This document shows positions 52,769-63,207 of a stretch of DNA of 64,000 bases, one piece after another. Position numbers and translations under genes: made by a program. Origin of the DNA: DASZUK01 sp963844575 (GTDB taxonomy: Bacteria; Actinomycetota; Acidimicrobiia; Acidimicrobiales; RAAP-2). The notes below the pieces were generated by a model. It searched no databases. It was not told the DNA's origin and worked only from the letters and a program-made list of their open reading frames with translations. The DNA is taken from the NCBI GenBank assembly GCA_963844575.1, contig CAWJOU010000005.1, positions 2,418,001 to 2,482,000 on the forward strand. Direction: 5' to 3'. How positions within the stretch are numbered: position 1 is the stretch's first letter; every line of letters starts with the position of its first letter.

Positions 52769-54880
52769 ATGCCCGATTTCGAGGTCGTGTCCCCGTTCCG
52801 GCCGGCCGGCGACCAACCGGCGGCCATCGTTGCCCTGGCCGAGGGCGTCCGCCGGGGCGACCGCTACCAGACGCTGCAGGGCATCACCGGCAGCGGCAAG
52901 ACGGCGACGATCGCCTGGACGATCGAGGCGGCCCAGCGGCCGACGCTGATCATCGAGCCGAACAAGTCGCTGGCCGCCCAGCTCTCGTCGGAGCTGCGCG
53001 AGCTGTTCCCGAAGAACCGGGTCGAGTTCTTCGTCTCGTACTACGACTACTACCAGCCGGAGGCGTACCTCCCGACGACGGACACGTACATCGAGAAGGA
53101 CTCGTCGATCAACGACGAGATCGACCGGCTGCGGCACGCGACGACCTCCGCCCTGCTGACCCGGCGCGACGTCGTCGTCGTGGCGTCGGTCTCGTGCATC
53201 TACGGTCTCGGGTCCCCCGAGGAGTACCGCGACCGGATCCTCGCGCTGAAAGTGGGGGAGGAGCAGGACCAGCGGGCGCTGCTGCGCCGGCTCGTCGACC
53301 TCCAGTACGACCGCAACGACATGAACCTCGTCCGCGGCACGTTCCGGGCTCGGGGCGACACGATCGAGATCCACCCGGCGTACGAGGAGACGGCGCTGCG
53401 GATCGAGATGTTCGGCGACACGATCGAGCGGATCGTCCCGTTCGACGTCCTCACCGGCGAGATGGGCGAGGAGATGGAGGACGTCGTCGTCTTCGCGGCG
53501 ACCCACTACGTGGCCGGCAACGAGACGATCGAGCGGGCGATCGGGACGATCGAGGTCGAGCTACGGGAGCGGCTGGGCCAGTTCCAGAAGGATGGCAAGC
53601 TGCTGGAGGCCCAGCGGCTGCGGGCCCGGACGGAGCACGACCTCGAGATGCTGGCCGAGACCGGCATCTGCTCGGGCATCGAGAACTACAGCCGCCACCT
53701 CGATGGGCGCCAGCCGGGCGAGACGCCGTTCACGCTGCTCGACTTCTTCCCCAAGGACTACCTCGTCGTGCTCGACGAGAGCCACGTCGCGGTGCCGCAG
53801 CTCCACGGCCAGTGGGCCGGCGACCGCTCCCGCAAAGACGTCCTGGTCGAGCACGGCTTCCGGCTCCCTTCCGCCCTGGACAACCGGCCGCTGCGGTTCG
53901 AGGAGTTCGTCGAGCGGGTGCCCCAGGCCGTGTTCGTCTCGGCCACGCCCGGCCGGTACGAGCTCGAGCAGTCGGACCAGATCGTCGAGCAGGTGATCCG
54001 GCCGACGGGCCTGGTCGACCCCGAGGTCGTGATCCAGCCGACGAAGGGCCAGGTGGACGACCTGATGGCCCGGATCGAGGACGCGGTCGCCAACGGTAAT
54101 CGGGCGCTCGTGACGACCCTGACGAAGAAGATGGCCGAGGACCTCACCGACTACCTGGCCGACGCCGGGGTCCGGGTCCAGTACCTGCACTCGGACATCG
54201 ACACGATCACGCGGATCGAGATCCTCCGCCAGCTCCGGCTGGGCTCGATCGACGTCGTCGTCGGCATCAACCTGCTCCGGGAAGGCCTCGACCTGCCGGA
54301 AGTCTCGCTGGTGGCCATCCTCGACGCCGACAAGGAGGGGTTCCTCCGGTCGGCGTCCGCGCTGATCCAGACGATGGGCCGGGCGGCCCGGAACGTCGAC
54401 GGCCGGGTCGTCCTCTACGCCGACACGATCACCGACTCCATGCGGGAGGCGATCGGGATCACCCAGCGGCGGCGGGAACGCCAGATCGCGTACAACGCCG
54501 AGCACGGCATCGACCCGCAGACGATCCGCAAGGCGGTCACCGACATCCTCGAGCGGTTGCGCGGCTCCGACGACGGCGTCGGCCGGGCCAAGCGGAGCCG
54601 GAAGGAGGCGCGGGGCGGCAAGGCCGGTCGGACCGTCCGGACGCGGGCCGCGGTCGGCGGCGGGGGCTGGGCCCCGAGCGACGAGCCGCCGGCCGAGGTG
54701 GCCGAGCTGATCGGTCAGTTGGAAGACGAGATGAAAGCCGCCGCCGCCGAGCTGCGCTTCGAGGAAGCGGCGCTCCTGCGGGACGAGCTGGTCGAGCTGC
54801 GGCTGGCCGCCAGTGGGGGCGACGACGGCGAGGTGGGCGGCCGGCCCGCCGATGCCGTGCCCGCCGACGTGACCGATTGA
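52769..54880 (+). CDS. uvrB: Excinuclease ABC subunit B
   Basis: 703 residues, damage verification helicase-like protein of nucleotide excision repair. It starts MPDFEVVSPFRPAGDQPAAI. Walker A is GITGSGKT near residue 38. The beta-hairpin SYYDYYQPEAY is intact, as are LLDFFPKDYLVVLDESHV and VGINLLREGLDLPEVSLVAI. A C-terminal UVR domain (AELRFEEAALLRDELVEL) near 650-680 contacts UvrC. ATG 52769 is preferred over GTG 52766. A Lys/Arg-rich spacer precedes the UVR domain. Confidence 0.97.
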   Translation: MPDFEVVSPFRPAGDQPAAIVALAEGVRRGDRYQTLQGITGSGKTATIAWTIEAAQRPTLIIEPNKSLAAQLSSELRELFPKNRVEFFVSYYDYYQPEAYLPTTDTYIEKDSSINDEIDRLRHATTSALLTRRDVVVVASVSCIYGLGSPEEYRDRILALKVGEEQDQRALLRRLVDLQYDRNDMNLVRGTFRARGDTIEIHPAYEETALRIEMFGDTIERIVPFDVLTGEMGEEMEDVVVFAATHYVAGNETIERAIGTIEVELRERLGQFQKDGKLLEAQRLRARTEHDLEMLAETGICSGIENYSRHLDGRQPGETPFTLLDFFPKDYLVVLDESHVAVPQLHGQWAGDRSRKDVLVEHGFRLPSALDNRPLRFEEFVERVPQAVFVSATPGRYELEQSDQIVEQVIRPTGLVDPEVVIQPTKGQVDDLMARIEDAVANGNRALVTTLTKKMAEDLTDYLADAGVRVQYLHSDIDTITRIEILRQLRLGSIDVVVGINLLREGLDLPEVSLVAILDADKEGFLRSASALIQTMGRAARNVDGRVVLYADTITDSMREAIGITQRRRERQIAYNAEHGIDPQTIRKAVTDILERLRGSDDGVGRAKRSRKEARGGKAGRTVRTRAAVGGGGWAPSDEPPAEVAELIGQLEDEMKAAAAELRFEEAALLRDELVELRLAASGGDDGEVGGRPADAVPADVTD

Positions 54881-54888
54881 GCGGCCGC

Positions 54889-54901
54889 GTCGAATTTCGA
54901 C
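54889..54901. repeat. Palindrome GTCGAA-T-TTCGAC after uvrB
   Basis: 6-bp arms with a 1-nt centre, 8 bp after the uvrB stop, in the 145-bp gap before the adenylation cassette. It could be an operator or a weak hairpin. Confidence 0.35.
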
Positions 54902-54981
54902 AACGGTATTTCCCCATTCACACTCGTCACGCCCTGGTCACGGGCTCCGTGGTGACGCATCGCCGGGTCCCGACTTCGGCC

Positions 54982-54987
54982 TATCCT
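54982..54987 (+). promoter_or_regulatory. -10-like TATCCT for the adenylation cassette
   Basis: TATCCT lies 38 nt before ATG 55026, leaving a short leader with CCAGGGAACGG as a weak ribosome site. Confidence 0.35.
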
Positions 54988-55025
54988 GGGTGCCGGACCG
55001 ACCAGGGAACGGCAAACGAACGCTC

Positions 55026-56666
55026 ATGACCACCACGAACGTCGAAGGCTCCGAATCGGAGGCTGCGGACCCAGACGCCGCAGACACTGCGGCCGCGCCC
55101 AGCGTGCTCGCCGGCCGGACCGTCGAGCTCGGCCAGGCGACGGTCGTCGACGCGGTGGCGGAGCACGCCCGTGCCCACCCCGACCGCCCGGCGCTGCACG
55201 AGACCGACGGGCCGTCGCAGACGTACGGCGAGCTCTGGGAGGACGCCACCCGACTGGCGGGGTCGCTGCGGGAGGCCGGCGTCGGCCCGGGGGACCAGGT
55301 CGCGGTGTGGGCGACCCGTTCGTCGTCGGTCGTGGCGGCGATGCTCGGATCGATGATCCTCGGCGCGGCGTACTCGCCGATCGACCCGACGTACCCGGCC
55401 GCCCGGGTCCGGCGGATCCTCGAGGTCGCCGAGCCACGGGTGATCGTCTGCCCCGACGCCCGCTCGCTGGCCGGCAGCCTGCCCCGCGGCCTGGCGACGG
55501 TCGACATCCACGCCGACGCCCGGACGACGCCGGTCGACGTCTCGGTGGCCCGGCCGGCCGACGTGGCGTACACGGTCTTCACGACCGGCTCGACCGGCCT
55601 GCCGAAGGGTGTCCTCGTCAGCCACCGGGCGCTGCTCAACTACCTCGGCTGGGCGCAGGAGCTGACCGACTTCGGCCCGGACGACGCGACGCCGTGCTTC
55701 GCCAGCCTCGGCTTCGACCACGCGGTGACGTGCCTCTGGTTGCCACTGTGGGCCGGCGGCTCGGTCCAGCTGATCCCGGACAGCTGGGACCCGCGGCCGT
55801 GGCTGGCCGCCCGTGAGCGGCCGTTCGCGTTCATCAAGATCACGCCGTCGCACGTCCGGCTCTTCGAGCGGATCGCCCGGCCGGACTACCGGACGGTGAC
55901 CCGCACGCTGATGTTCGGTGGCGAGCGGCTCGACGGGTCGCTGGTCGCCGGGCTCGGCGAGCGGATCGACGGCGTCCGGCTGCTCAACCACTACGGGCCG
56001 ACCGAAGCGACCGTCGGCTGCACGGCCTTCCGGTTCGACTCGGCCGGGCTGCCGGACGGCGCGGTGCCGGTCGGCACGCCGGTCTGGAACTCGCGGGCCT
56101 ACGTCGCCGACCCCGACCTCCGGCCGGTCCCGGCCGGTCAGGAAGGTGAGCTCGTGCTGGCCGGCGACTGCGTCGCCGACGGCTACCTCGGCGGCAGCGG
56201 GACCGACCGGGCCCGGTTCGTCGACGAGTCGTTCCTGGCCGATGGCCGGTCCGGACCGGCCTACCGGACCGGCGACCGGAGCGTGCTGCGCGACGGGCTG
56301 ATCGAGTGCCTCGGCCGGCTCGACGAGCAGGTCAAGGTGCGCGGCCACCGGATCGAGATCCAAGAGGTCCACGACCTGACGATCGCCGTGGCCGGCGTCG
56401 CCCAGGCCGCGGTCGCGGTCCGCAAGGTCGGGCTCGGCGGCTTGGAGATCTTCGTCGTCGCCGACGCTGACGGCGACGGCGACGCGCCCGGCGGGAACGG
56501 CGCGGCCGGCGACCTGGTCAGCCGCATCCTCGAGCACCTGCGGGCCCATCTGCCGGCCGCCGCGGTGCCCGAGCGCGTCTGGGTCGTCCCCGGCCTCGTC
56601 GTCAACGCCCACGGCAAGTGGGACGCCGATGCCACCCGGGCCCAGATAGAGGAGGCCAGCTCATGA
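55026..56666 (+). CDS. Stand-alone amino-acid adenylation enzyme (NRPS A-domain/DltA-like)
   Basis: 546 residues. ANL-superfamily core motifs are all present: A3 TVFTTGSTGLPKGV, A4 LGFDHAVTCLW (the Asp occupies the place that binds the amino group of alpha-amino-acid substrates), A5 NHYGPTEATVGC, A7 YRTGDRSV, A8 GRLDEQVKVRGHRIEI, and A10 NAHGKWD with the catalytic Lys. No condensation or carrier domain is attached. It overlaps the PLP gene by 4 bp, and a separate carrier protein follows. It likely loads an amino acid onto that carrier; which one is unknown. Confidence 0.88.
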   Translation: MTTTNVEGSESEAADPDAADTAAAPSVLAGRTVELGQATVVDAVAEHARAHPDRPALHETDGPSQTYGELWEDATRLAGSLREAGVGPGDQVAVWATRSSSVVAAMLGSMILGAAYSPIDPTYPAARVRRILEVAEPRVIVCPDARSLAGSLPRGLATVDIHADARTTPVDVSVARPADVAYTVFTTGSTGLPKGVLVSHRALLNYLGWAQELTDFGPDDATPCFASLGFDHAVTCLWLPLWAGGSVQLIPDSWDPRPWLAARERPFAFIKITPSHVRLFERIARPDYRTVTRTLMFGGERLDGSLVAGLGERIDGVRLLNHYGPTEATVGCTAFRFDSAGLPDGAVPVGTPVWNSRAYVADPDLRPVPAGQEGELVLAGDCVADGYLGGSGTDRARFVDESFLADGRSGPAYRTGDRSVLRDGLIECLGRLDEQVKVRGHRIEIQEVHDLTIAVAGVAQAAVAVRKVGLGGLEIFVVADADGDGDAPGGNGAAGDLVSRILEHLRAHLPAAAVPERVWVVPGLVVNAHGKWDADATRAQIEEASS

Positions 56667-57836
56667 GCACGACGGCCGGTCCAGGGTCGGGCGGTTCGGG
56701 CTCGGGCATCGGCCTCCGCCGGCCGGCGGCGTCCCTGGTCTGCGTCGACTGCGGGTCGTCCGACCAGGACCTGTCCGGTCGTTGCCGGGCCTGCGAGGGG
56801 CTCGTCGAGCCGGTCTACCCGCCGACGGACGCCGTCCTGCAGCCGGGCGACACCGACTCGCTCGCCACCTACTGGGACCTGCTGCCGATCCCGGACCGCT
56901 CGACCTGCCGGATCGAGATCCCGCCGACGCCGACCGTGCTCCTGGCCGAGCTCGACGGCGTGCCGATCTACGCCAAGGTCGAGGGGATCCTGCCGACCGC
57001 GTCGACCAAGGACCGGCTGATCGCGGTGTCGCTCCCGCTGATGATCGAGCGCGGGGTCGAGCGGTTCGTCTTCAGCTCGACCGGCAACACCGCCGCCGCG
57101 TACGCCTGGGGCCTCCAGTACTACCCGGAGCTGTCCGCCCGGGTCTACGTCTCCGACGAGGTGCCGACCGCGCAGCTCGGCGTCCCGACGCCGGCCCTCG
57201 AGATCGTCCGTGTCGACGGCGACTACGTCGCCGCCGGCCACCGGTCCCGGGAGGAGGTCCACCCGGGCGAGACGCCGGAGGGCGGGTTCTTCAACCTCGG
57301 CCGCCGGGAAGGGGCCAAGCTGGCGTACCTGGAGGCGTTCGACGACGTCGGCCGGCTCGGCGGCCGGATCGACACCGTCGTCCAGGCCGTCGCCAGCGGT
57401 CTCGGGATCGTCGCGGCCGCCCGGGCGGTCGAGCAGAGCGCGGCCGCCCGGTCGTGGGGACGCGGCCCGCGGCTGTTCTGCGCCCAGCAGACGAGCTGCT
57501 CGCCGATGGTCAAGGCCTACCGGTCGGCGCTCAACGGCGGCGAAGCCGTCAAGCTGCCGGAGCTCTTCCCCGGCGGCCTCGCCGGCGCCATCCTGCTCGG
57601 CGACCCGTTCACCAGCTTCGACTACGTCGCCGCGGGCCGTCCGCCAGTCCGACGGCGGCTTCGTCGACGTGACGTCGTCGGAGATCGCGGCCGCCCTGCA
57701 GCGGCATAGCCACGAGGTCCCGCTCGGCGACTCCGCCGCGGTCGCCCTCGCCAGCGTCTACCGGATGTGGGAGCAGGGCGACCTCCGCGAGTCCGAGGGC
57801 GTCCTCGTCGTCCTGACCGGCGGACCGGGCCGATGA
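56663..57836 (+). pseudogene. Threonine-synthase-like PLP enzyme with a frameshift
   Basis: The N-terminal zinc ribbon CVDCGSS...CRACEG is as in threonine and cysteate synthases. PTASTKDRLIAVS near residue 114 has the PLP lysine, and VFSSTGNTAAAYAWG the phosphate/substrate loop. SFDYVAA near 57632 is followed after a +1 shift by VRQSDGGFVDVTSSEIAAAL and LGDSAAVALASVYRMWEQ; deleting one G of the GGG at 57634-57636 restores about 390 residues. ATG 56663 has GGAGG upstream and overlaps the A-domain stop. It overlaps the carrier gene. The function within the cassette is unknown. Confidence 0.78.
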
Positions 57837-58105
57837 CTGCCCCGCCCCCTGGCGGGCCGATGACGGAGCAGGAGTTCTACGACGGCCTCCGCCGGTTTCT
57901 GGCCGAGCGCCGGCCGGACCTGCCGGGTGACGACATCGAGCCGTCCACCCAGCTGTGGGAGGCCGGTTACCTGGACTCGTTCGGCCTCATCGAGACCCTC
58001 ACCTACCTCGAAGAGGTGGTCGGCCGGCCGATCGAGATCAGCGCCGACGACCTGCCGAGCTTCTTCACGATGAAGGACATGTACCTGGCCTTCGTCGCCC
58101 GGTAG
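57833..58105 (+). CDS. Stand-alone acyl/peptidyl carrier protein of the cassette
   Basis: 90 residues. WEAGYLDSFGLIETLTYLEE holds the phosphopantetheine serine in LDSFG, and EISADDLPSFFTMKDMYLAF is the usual last helix region, closest in style to DltC-like amino-acyl carriers. ATG 57833 overlaps the PLP-gene stop (ATGA); ATG 57860 is an internal alternative. Together with the A enzyme and the PLP enzyme it makes a three-gene amino-acyl-carrier cassette. Confidence 0.85.
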   Translation: MTAPPPGGPMTEQEFYDGLRRFLAERRPDLPGDDIEPSTQLWEAGYLDSFGLIETLTYLEEVVGRPIEISADDLPSFFTMKDMYLAFVAR

Positions 58106-58132
58106 CCGCCGGGCCGTCGCCCGGCGACCATC

Positions 58133-58176
58133 GCTCGGTGACCCCTGCTTGGTGACTCCGCTTGGTGACGGTCACC
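58133..58176 (+). repeat. Triple GCTTGGTGAC repeat ending in a palindrome upstream of uvrA
   Basis: Copies GCTCGGTGAC (58133), GCTTGGTGAC (58147) and GCTTGGTGAC (58160), spaced 13-14 bp. The last runs into GGTGAC-G-GTCACC (58164-58176). It lies 7 bp before the LexA box. Confidence 0.55.
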
Positions 58177-58182
58177 CGATAG

Positions 58183-58196
58183 CGAACGCCTGTTCG
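58183..58196. promoter_or_regulatory. LexA (SOS) box upstream of uvrA
   Basis: CGAACGCCTGTTCG is a palindrome fitting the CGAAC-N4-GTTCG LexA site of actinobacteria and Bacillus. It ends 2 bp before TATACT (58199-58204), so bound LexA would block that promoter. UvrA is a classic SOS gene. Confidence 0.82.
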
Positions 58197-58198
58197 CC

Positions 58199-58204
58199 TA
58201 TACT
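58199..58204 (+). promoter_or_regulatory. SOS-controlled -10 box TATACT for uvrA
   Basis: TATACT lies directly downstream of the LexA box and 6 nt before an in-frame ATG at 58211. It could give either a leader to the main GTG 58289 or a leaderless, 26-residue-longer UvrA. Confidence 0.55.
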
Positions 58205-58276
58205 GCCCGGATGGGCACCCGGCGAACCGGTTCGGCCGTCGACGCCGTCCCCGATCGCCGGGGTTCGGCCGACCGG

Positions 58277-58282
58277 TATCCT
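58277..58282 (+). promoter_or_regulatory. Second -10-like box TATCCT for uvrA
   Basis: TATCCT ends 6 nt before GTG 58289, outside the LexA box, so it could give basal, LexA-independent expression. Confidence 0.4.
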
Positions 58283-58288
58283 CCGAGT

Positions 58289-61213
<2,925 letters not shown>

Positions 61214-61358
61214 CTTGGCGGGCTCGAGGCGCTCCACACGACGTGGATGCTACGAGCTTTAGCGCCGGCCGATCGAGTCGCACTTGCTGGTCACCCGATG
61301 GTCGTGGGAGCTTCGCCAGATGGGCGAGACGGTCACGGCATCGAAAAGGAGGGGTGAG

Positions 61359-61847
61359 GTGCCGCAGCGAGCGACGGGCCAGTGGGACCGGGCACTCCTC
61401 GGCGTGGTCGGTGTCGCGCTATGCCTGTCGGCCGCCCTGCCCAGATGGGCCCTGCACGGGGACGATCCAGGGGACACCGACTTCATCACGACGCTGCACC
61501 GGATGCACACCACCTGGGTGTGGCACGCGTCGTCGATCTGTCTGGTCGTAGTCGGAGTAGCCAGCTCCTTGGCGGCCGTCGCAGTTCCCACGCGGTTCGT
61601 CGCCGTCAGCAGTTGGGTGATCGGATGTTGCGGGCTGGCGATAGCGGGAGGCCCGTTGGTGTGGGCCAACGTGGCACCGCATGCGGTGACCGTGGTCCCC
61701 GGCGCCGGCTCTTGGCTCGCTCTCGCCGCTGGGGCGGCCGCCGTGGTGTGGTCGTGGGTTCGTACAGTGCGTACTCAAGCGCCGGAGCACCACCTTGGCG
61801 AAGCTCCGGGTTCGCACCCCCTATCGCCCCCAGCGGCCGCCGAGTAG
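61359..61847 (+). CDS. Small four-helix membrane protein of unknown function
   Basis: 162 residues with four hydrophobic segments (ALLGVVGVALCLSAALPRWA, WHASSICLVVVGVASSLAAV, VAVSSWVIGCCGLAIAGGPL, AGSWLALAAGAAAVVWSWV). GTG 61359 is chosen because the strong ribosome site AAAAGGAGGGG lies 4-5 nt upstream; earlier in-frame starts at 61284 and 61320 lack one. No family recognised. It stands alone between uvrA and the fatty-acid genes. Confidence 0.68.
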   Translation: MPQRATGQWDRALLGVVGVALCLSAALPRWALHGDDPGDTDFITTLHRMHTTWVWHASSICLVVVGVASSLAAVAVPTRFVAVSSWVIGCCGLAIAGGPLVWANVAPHAVTVVPGAGSWLALAAGAAAVVWSWVRTVRTQAPEHHLGEAPGSHPLSPPAAAE

Positions 61848-61902
61848 CGCGGCACCGACGCATCGGCCTGATCGTCGGCCCACTCGTTTGATCGTTTCGC
61901 CC

Positions 61903-61908
61903 TATGAT
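61903..61908 (+). promoter_or_regulatory. -10-like TATGAT upstream of the acyl-CoA dehydrogenase
   Basis: TATGAT lies 9 bp before the palindrome at 61918. The likely transcription start would fall at the palindrome edge. Confidence 0.45.
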
Positions 61909-61917
61909 GGCTCCCGT

Positions 61918-61936
61918 ATCTGACGGGGCGTCAGAT
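61918..61936. promoter_or_regulatory. Perfect 19-bp palindrome, likely repressor operator
   Basis: ATCTGACG-GGG-CGTCAGAT: 8-bp perfect arms with a 3-bp centre, placed just after a -10-like box and about 83 bp before the acyl-CoA dehydrogenase ATG. Size and symmetry suit a TetR-family repressor, a common controller of acyl-CoA genes in actinobacteria. No regulator gene lies in the window. Confidence 0.6.
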
Positions 61937-62019
61937 CGGCCGATGGTCCGGACGGCCAGGGCCAGCCAACCCGATAGCGCCAGCCCCACAGCGCCGACCC
62001 CACAGCGGAGGAACGCAGG

Positions 62020-63201
62020 ATGGACTTCGAGTTCTCGCCGGAGCAGACGGCCTTCGTCAAGGAGGTGGAGAGCTTCCTCGACGCCCACGACGATCCGGAC
62101 GTCTTCGACGTGACCCGGGAGAACATGGCCCAGATCGTCGACACGCCGAAGCGCCGGGCCTTCATGGCCCAGATGGGCGAGCAGGGCTGGCTGGGGATGA
62201 CCTGGCCGAAGGAGTACGGCGGAAAAGAGGGCGAGGGCGTCTACGAGTACCTGCTGAACGAGCAGCTCGCCGGCCGGGGCGGCCCGCAGATCGGCAAGGG
62301 CGTCGGGATCATCGGCAAGACGATCATCCGCCACGGCAACGAGCGGCTGAAGCAGGAGTTCCTGCCGAAGATCCTCCGGAACGAGGTGGAGTTCGCGGTC
62401 GGCTACTCCGAGCCGAACGCCGGCTCCGACGCGGCGTCGATGCAGCTGAAGGCGACCAAGGTCGACGGCGGCTGGGTGCTCAACGGCCAGAAGACGTGGA
62501 CGACGTCCGCGCACTTCGCCGAGTGGTACTGGGTCGGCGCCCGCACCGACCCCGATGCGGCCAAGCATCACGGCATCACCCTCTTCCTGGTCCCGCTGGA
62601 CCAGCCGAACATCACGATCAACGCCATCTGGACGATGGGCGACGAGCGGACGAACGAGGTCTACCTGGACGACGTGTTCGTCCCGGACGACTACGTCGTG
62701 GGCGAGCTGAACCACGGGTTCCAGTACATCTCCGAGGCGCTCGACCTCGAGCGGTTCACGATGTTCACGTTCTCGCCGATCGCCCAGCGGCTCGACCTGC
62801 TGATCGAGTACGTCAAGACGACCGTCCGCGACGGGGTGCCGCTGAAGGACGACCCGGTCATCCGCCGGCGGATCGCCCGGTTGGTCACCGAGGCCGAGGT
62901 GGCCCGGGTGATGGGGTTCAAATTCGTCTTCGAGTCGGCCAAGGGCGGCGCGGCGCCGACGGCCGAGGCGTCCGAGTACAAGCTCTTCGCCACCGAGCTG
63001 TCCCGGCGGCTGGCCGACGCGTCCATGGACATCGGTGGGCCGGGCAGTCAGCTCCGGGTCAAGACCGAGGACGCGCCGATGCAGGGGCGGGCCGAGTCGA
63101 CGTACCGCTACACGGTCATCGACACCATCGGCGGCGGCGCCTCGGAGATCCAGAAGAACATCATCGCCCGCCGCAAGCTCGGGCTCCCGAAGAACTTCTA
63201 G
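62020..63201 (+). CDS. Acyl-CoA dehydrogenase
   Basis: 393 residues, FAD flavoprotein. The N-terminus is MDFEFSPEQTAFVKEVESFL. VGYSEPNAGSDAASMQLKAT is the first family signature, NGQKTWTTSAH the FAD/substrate segment, and VIDTIGGGASEIQKNIIARR the C-terminal signature. The substrate acyl chain cannot be fixed from sequence; the family includes steroid- and branched-acyl-CoA members. The ATG follows GGAGGAACGCAGG. A CoA transferase gene follows after 6 bp, so the two probably form an operon. Confidence 0.94.
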   Translation: MDFEFSPEQTAFVKEVESFLDAHDDPDVFDVTRENMAQIVDTPKRRAFMAQMGEQGWLGMTWPKEYGGKEGEGVYEYLLNEQLAGRGGPQIGKGVGIIGKTIIRHGNERLKQEFLPKILRNEVEFAVGYSEPNAGSDAASMQLKATKVDGGWVLNGQKTWTTSAHFAEWYWVGARTDPDAAKHHGITLFLVPLDQPNITINAIWTMGDERTNEVYLDDVFVPDDYVVGELNHGFQYISEALDLERFTMFTFSPIAQRLDLLIEYVKTTVRDGVPLKDDPVIRRRIARLVTEAEVARVMGFKFVFESAKGGAAPTAEASEYKLFATELSRRLADASMDIGGPGSQLRVKTEDAPMQGRAESTYRYTVIDTIGGGASEIQKNIIARRKLGLPKNF

Positions 63202-63207
63202 GTCGCC

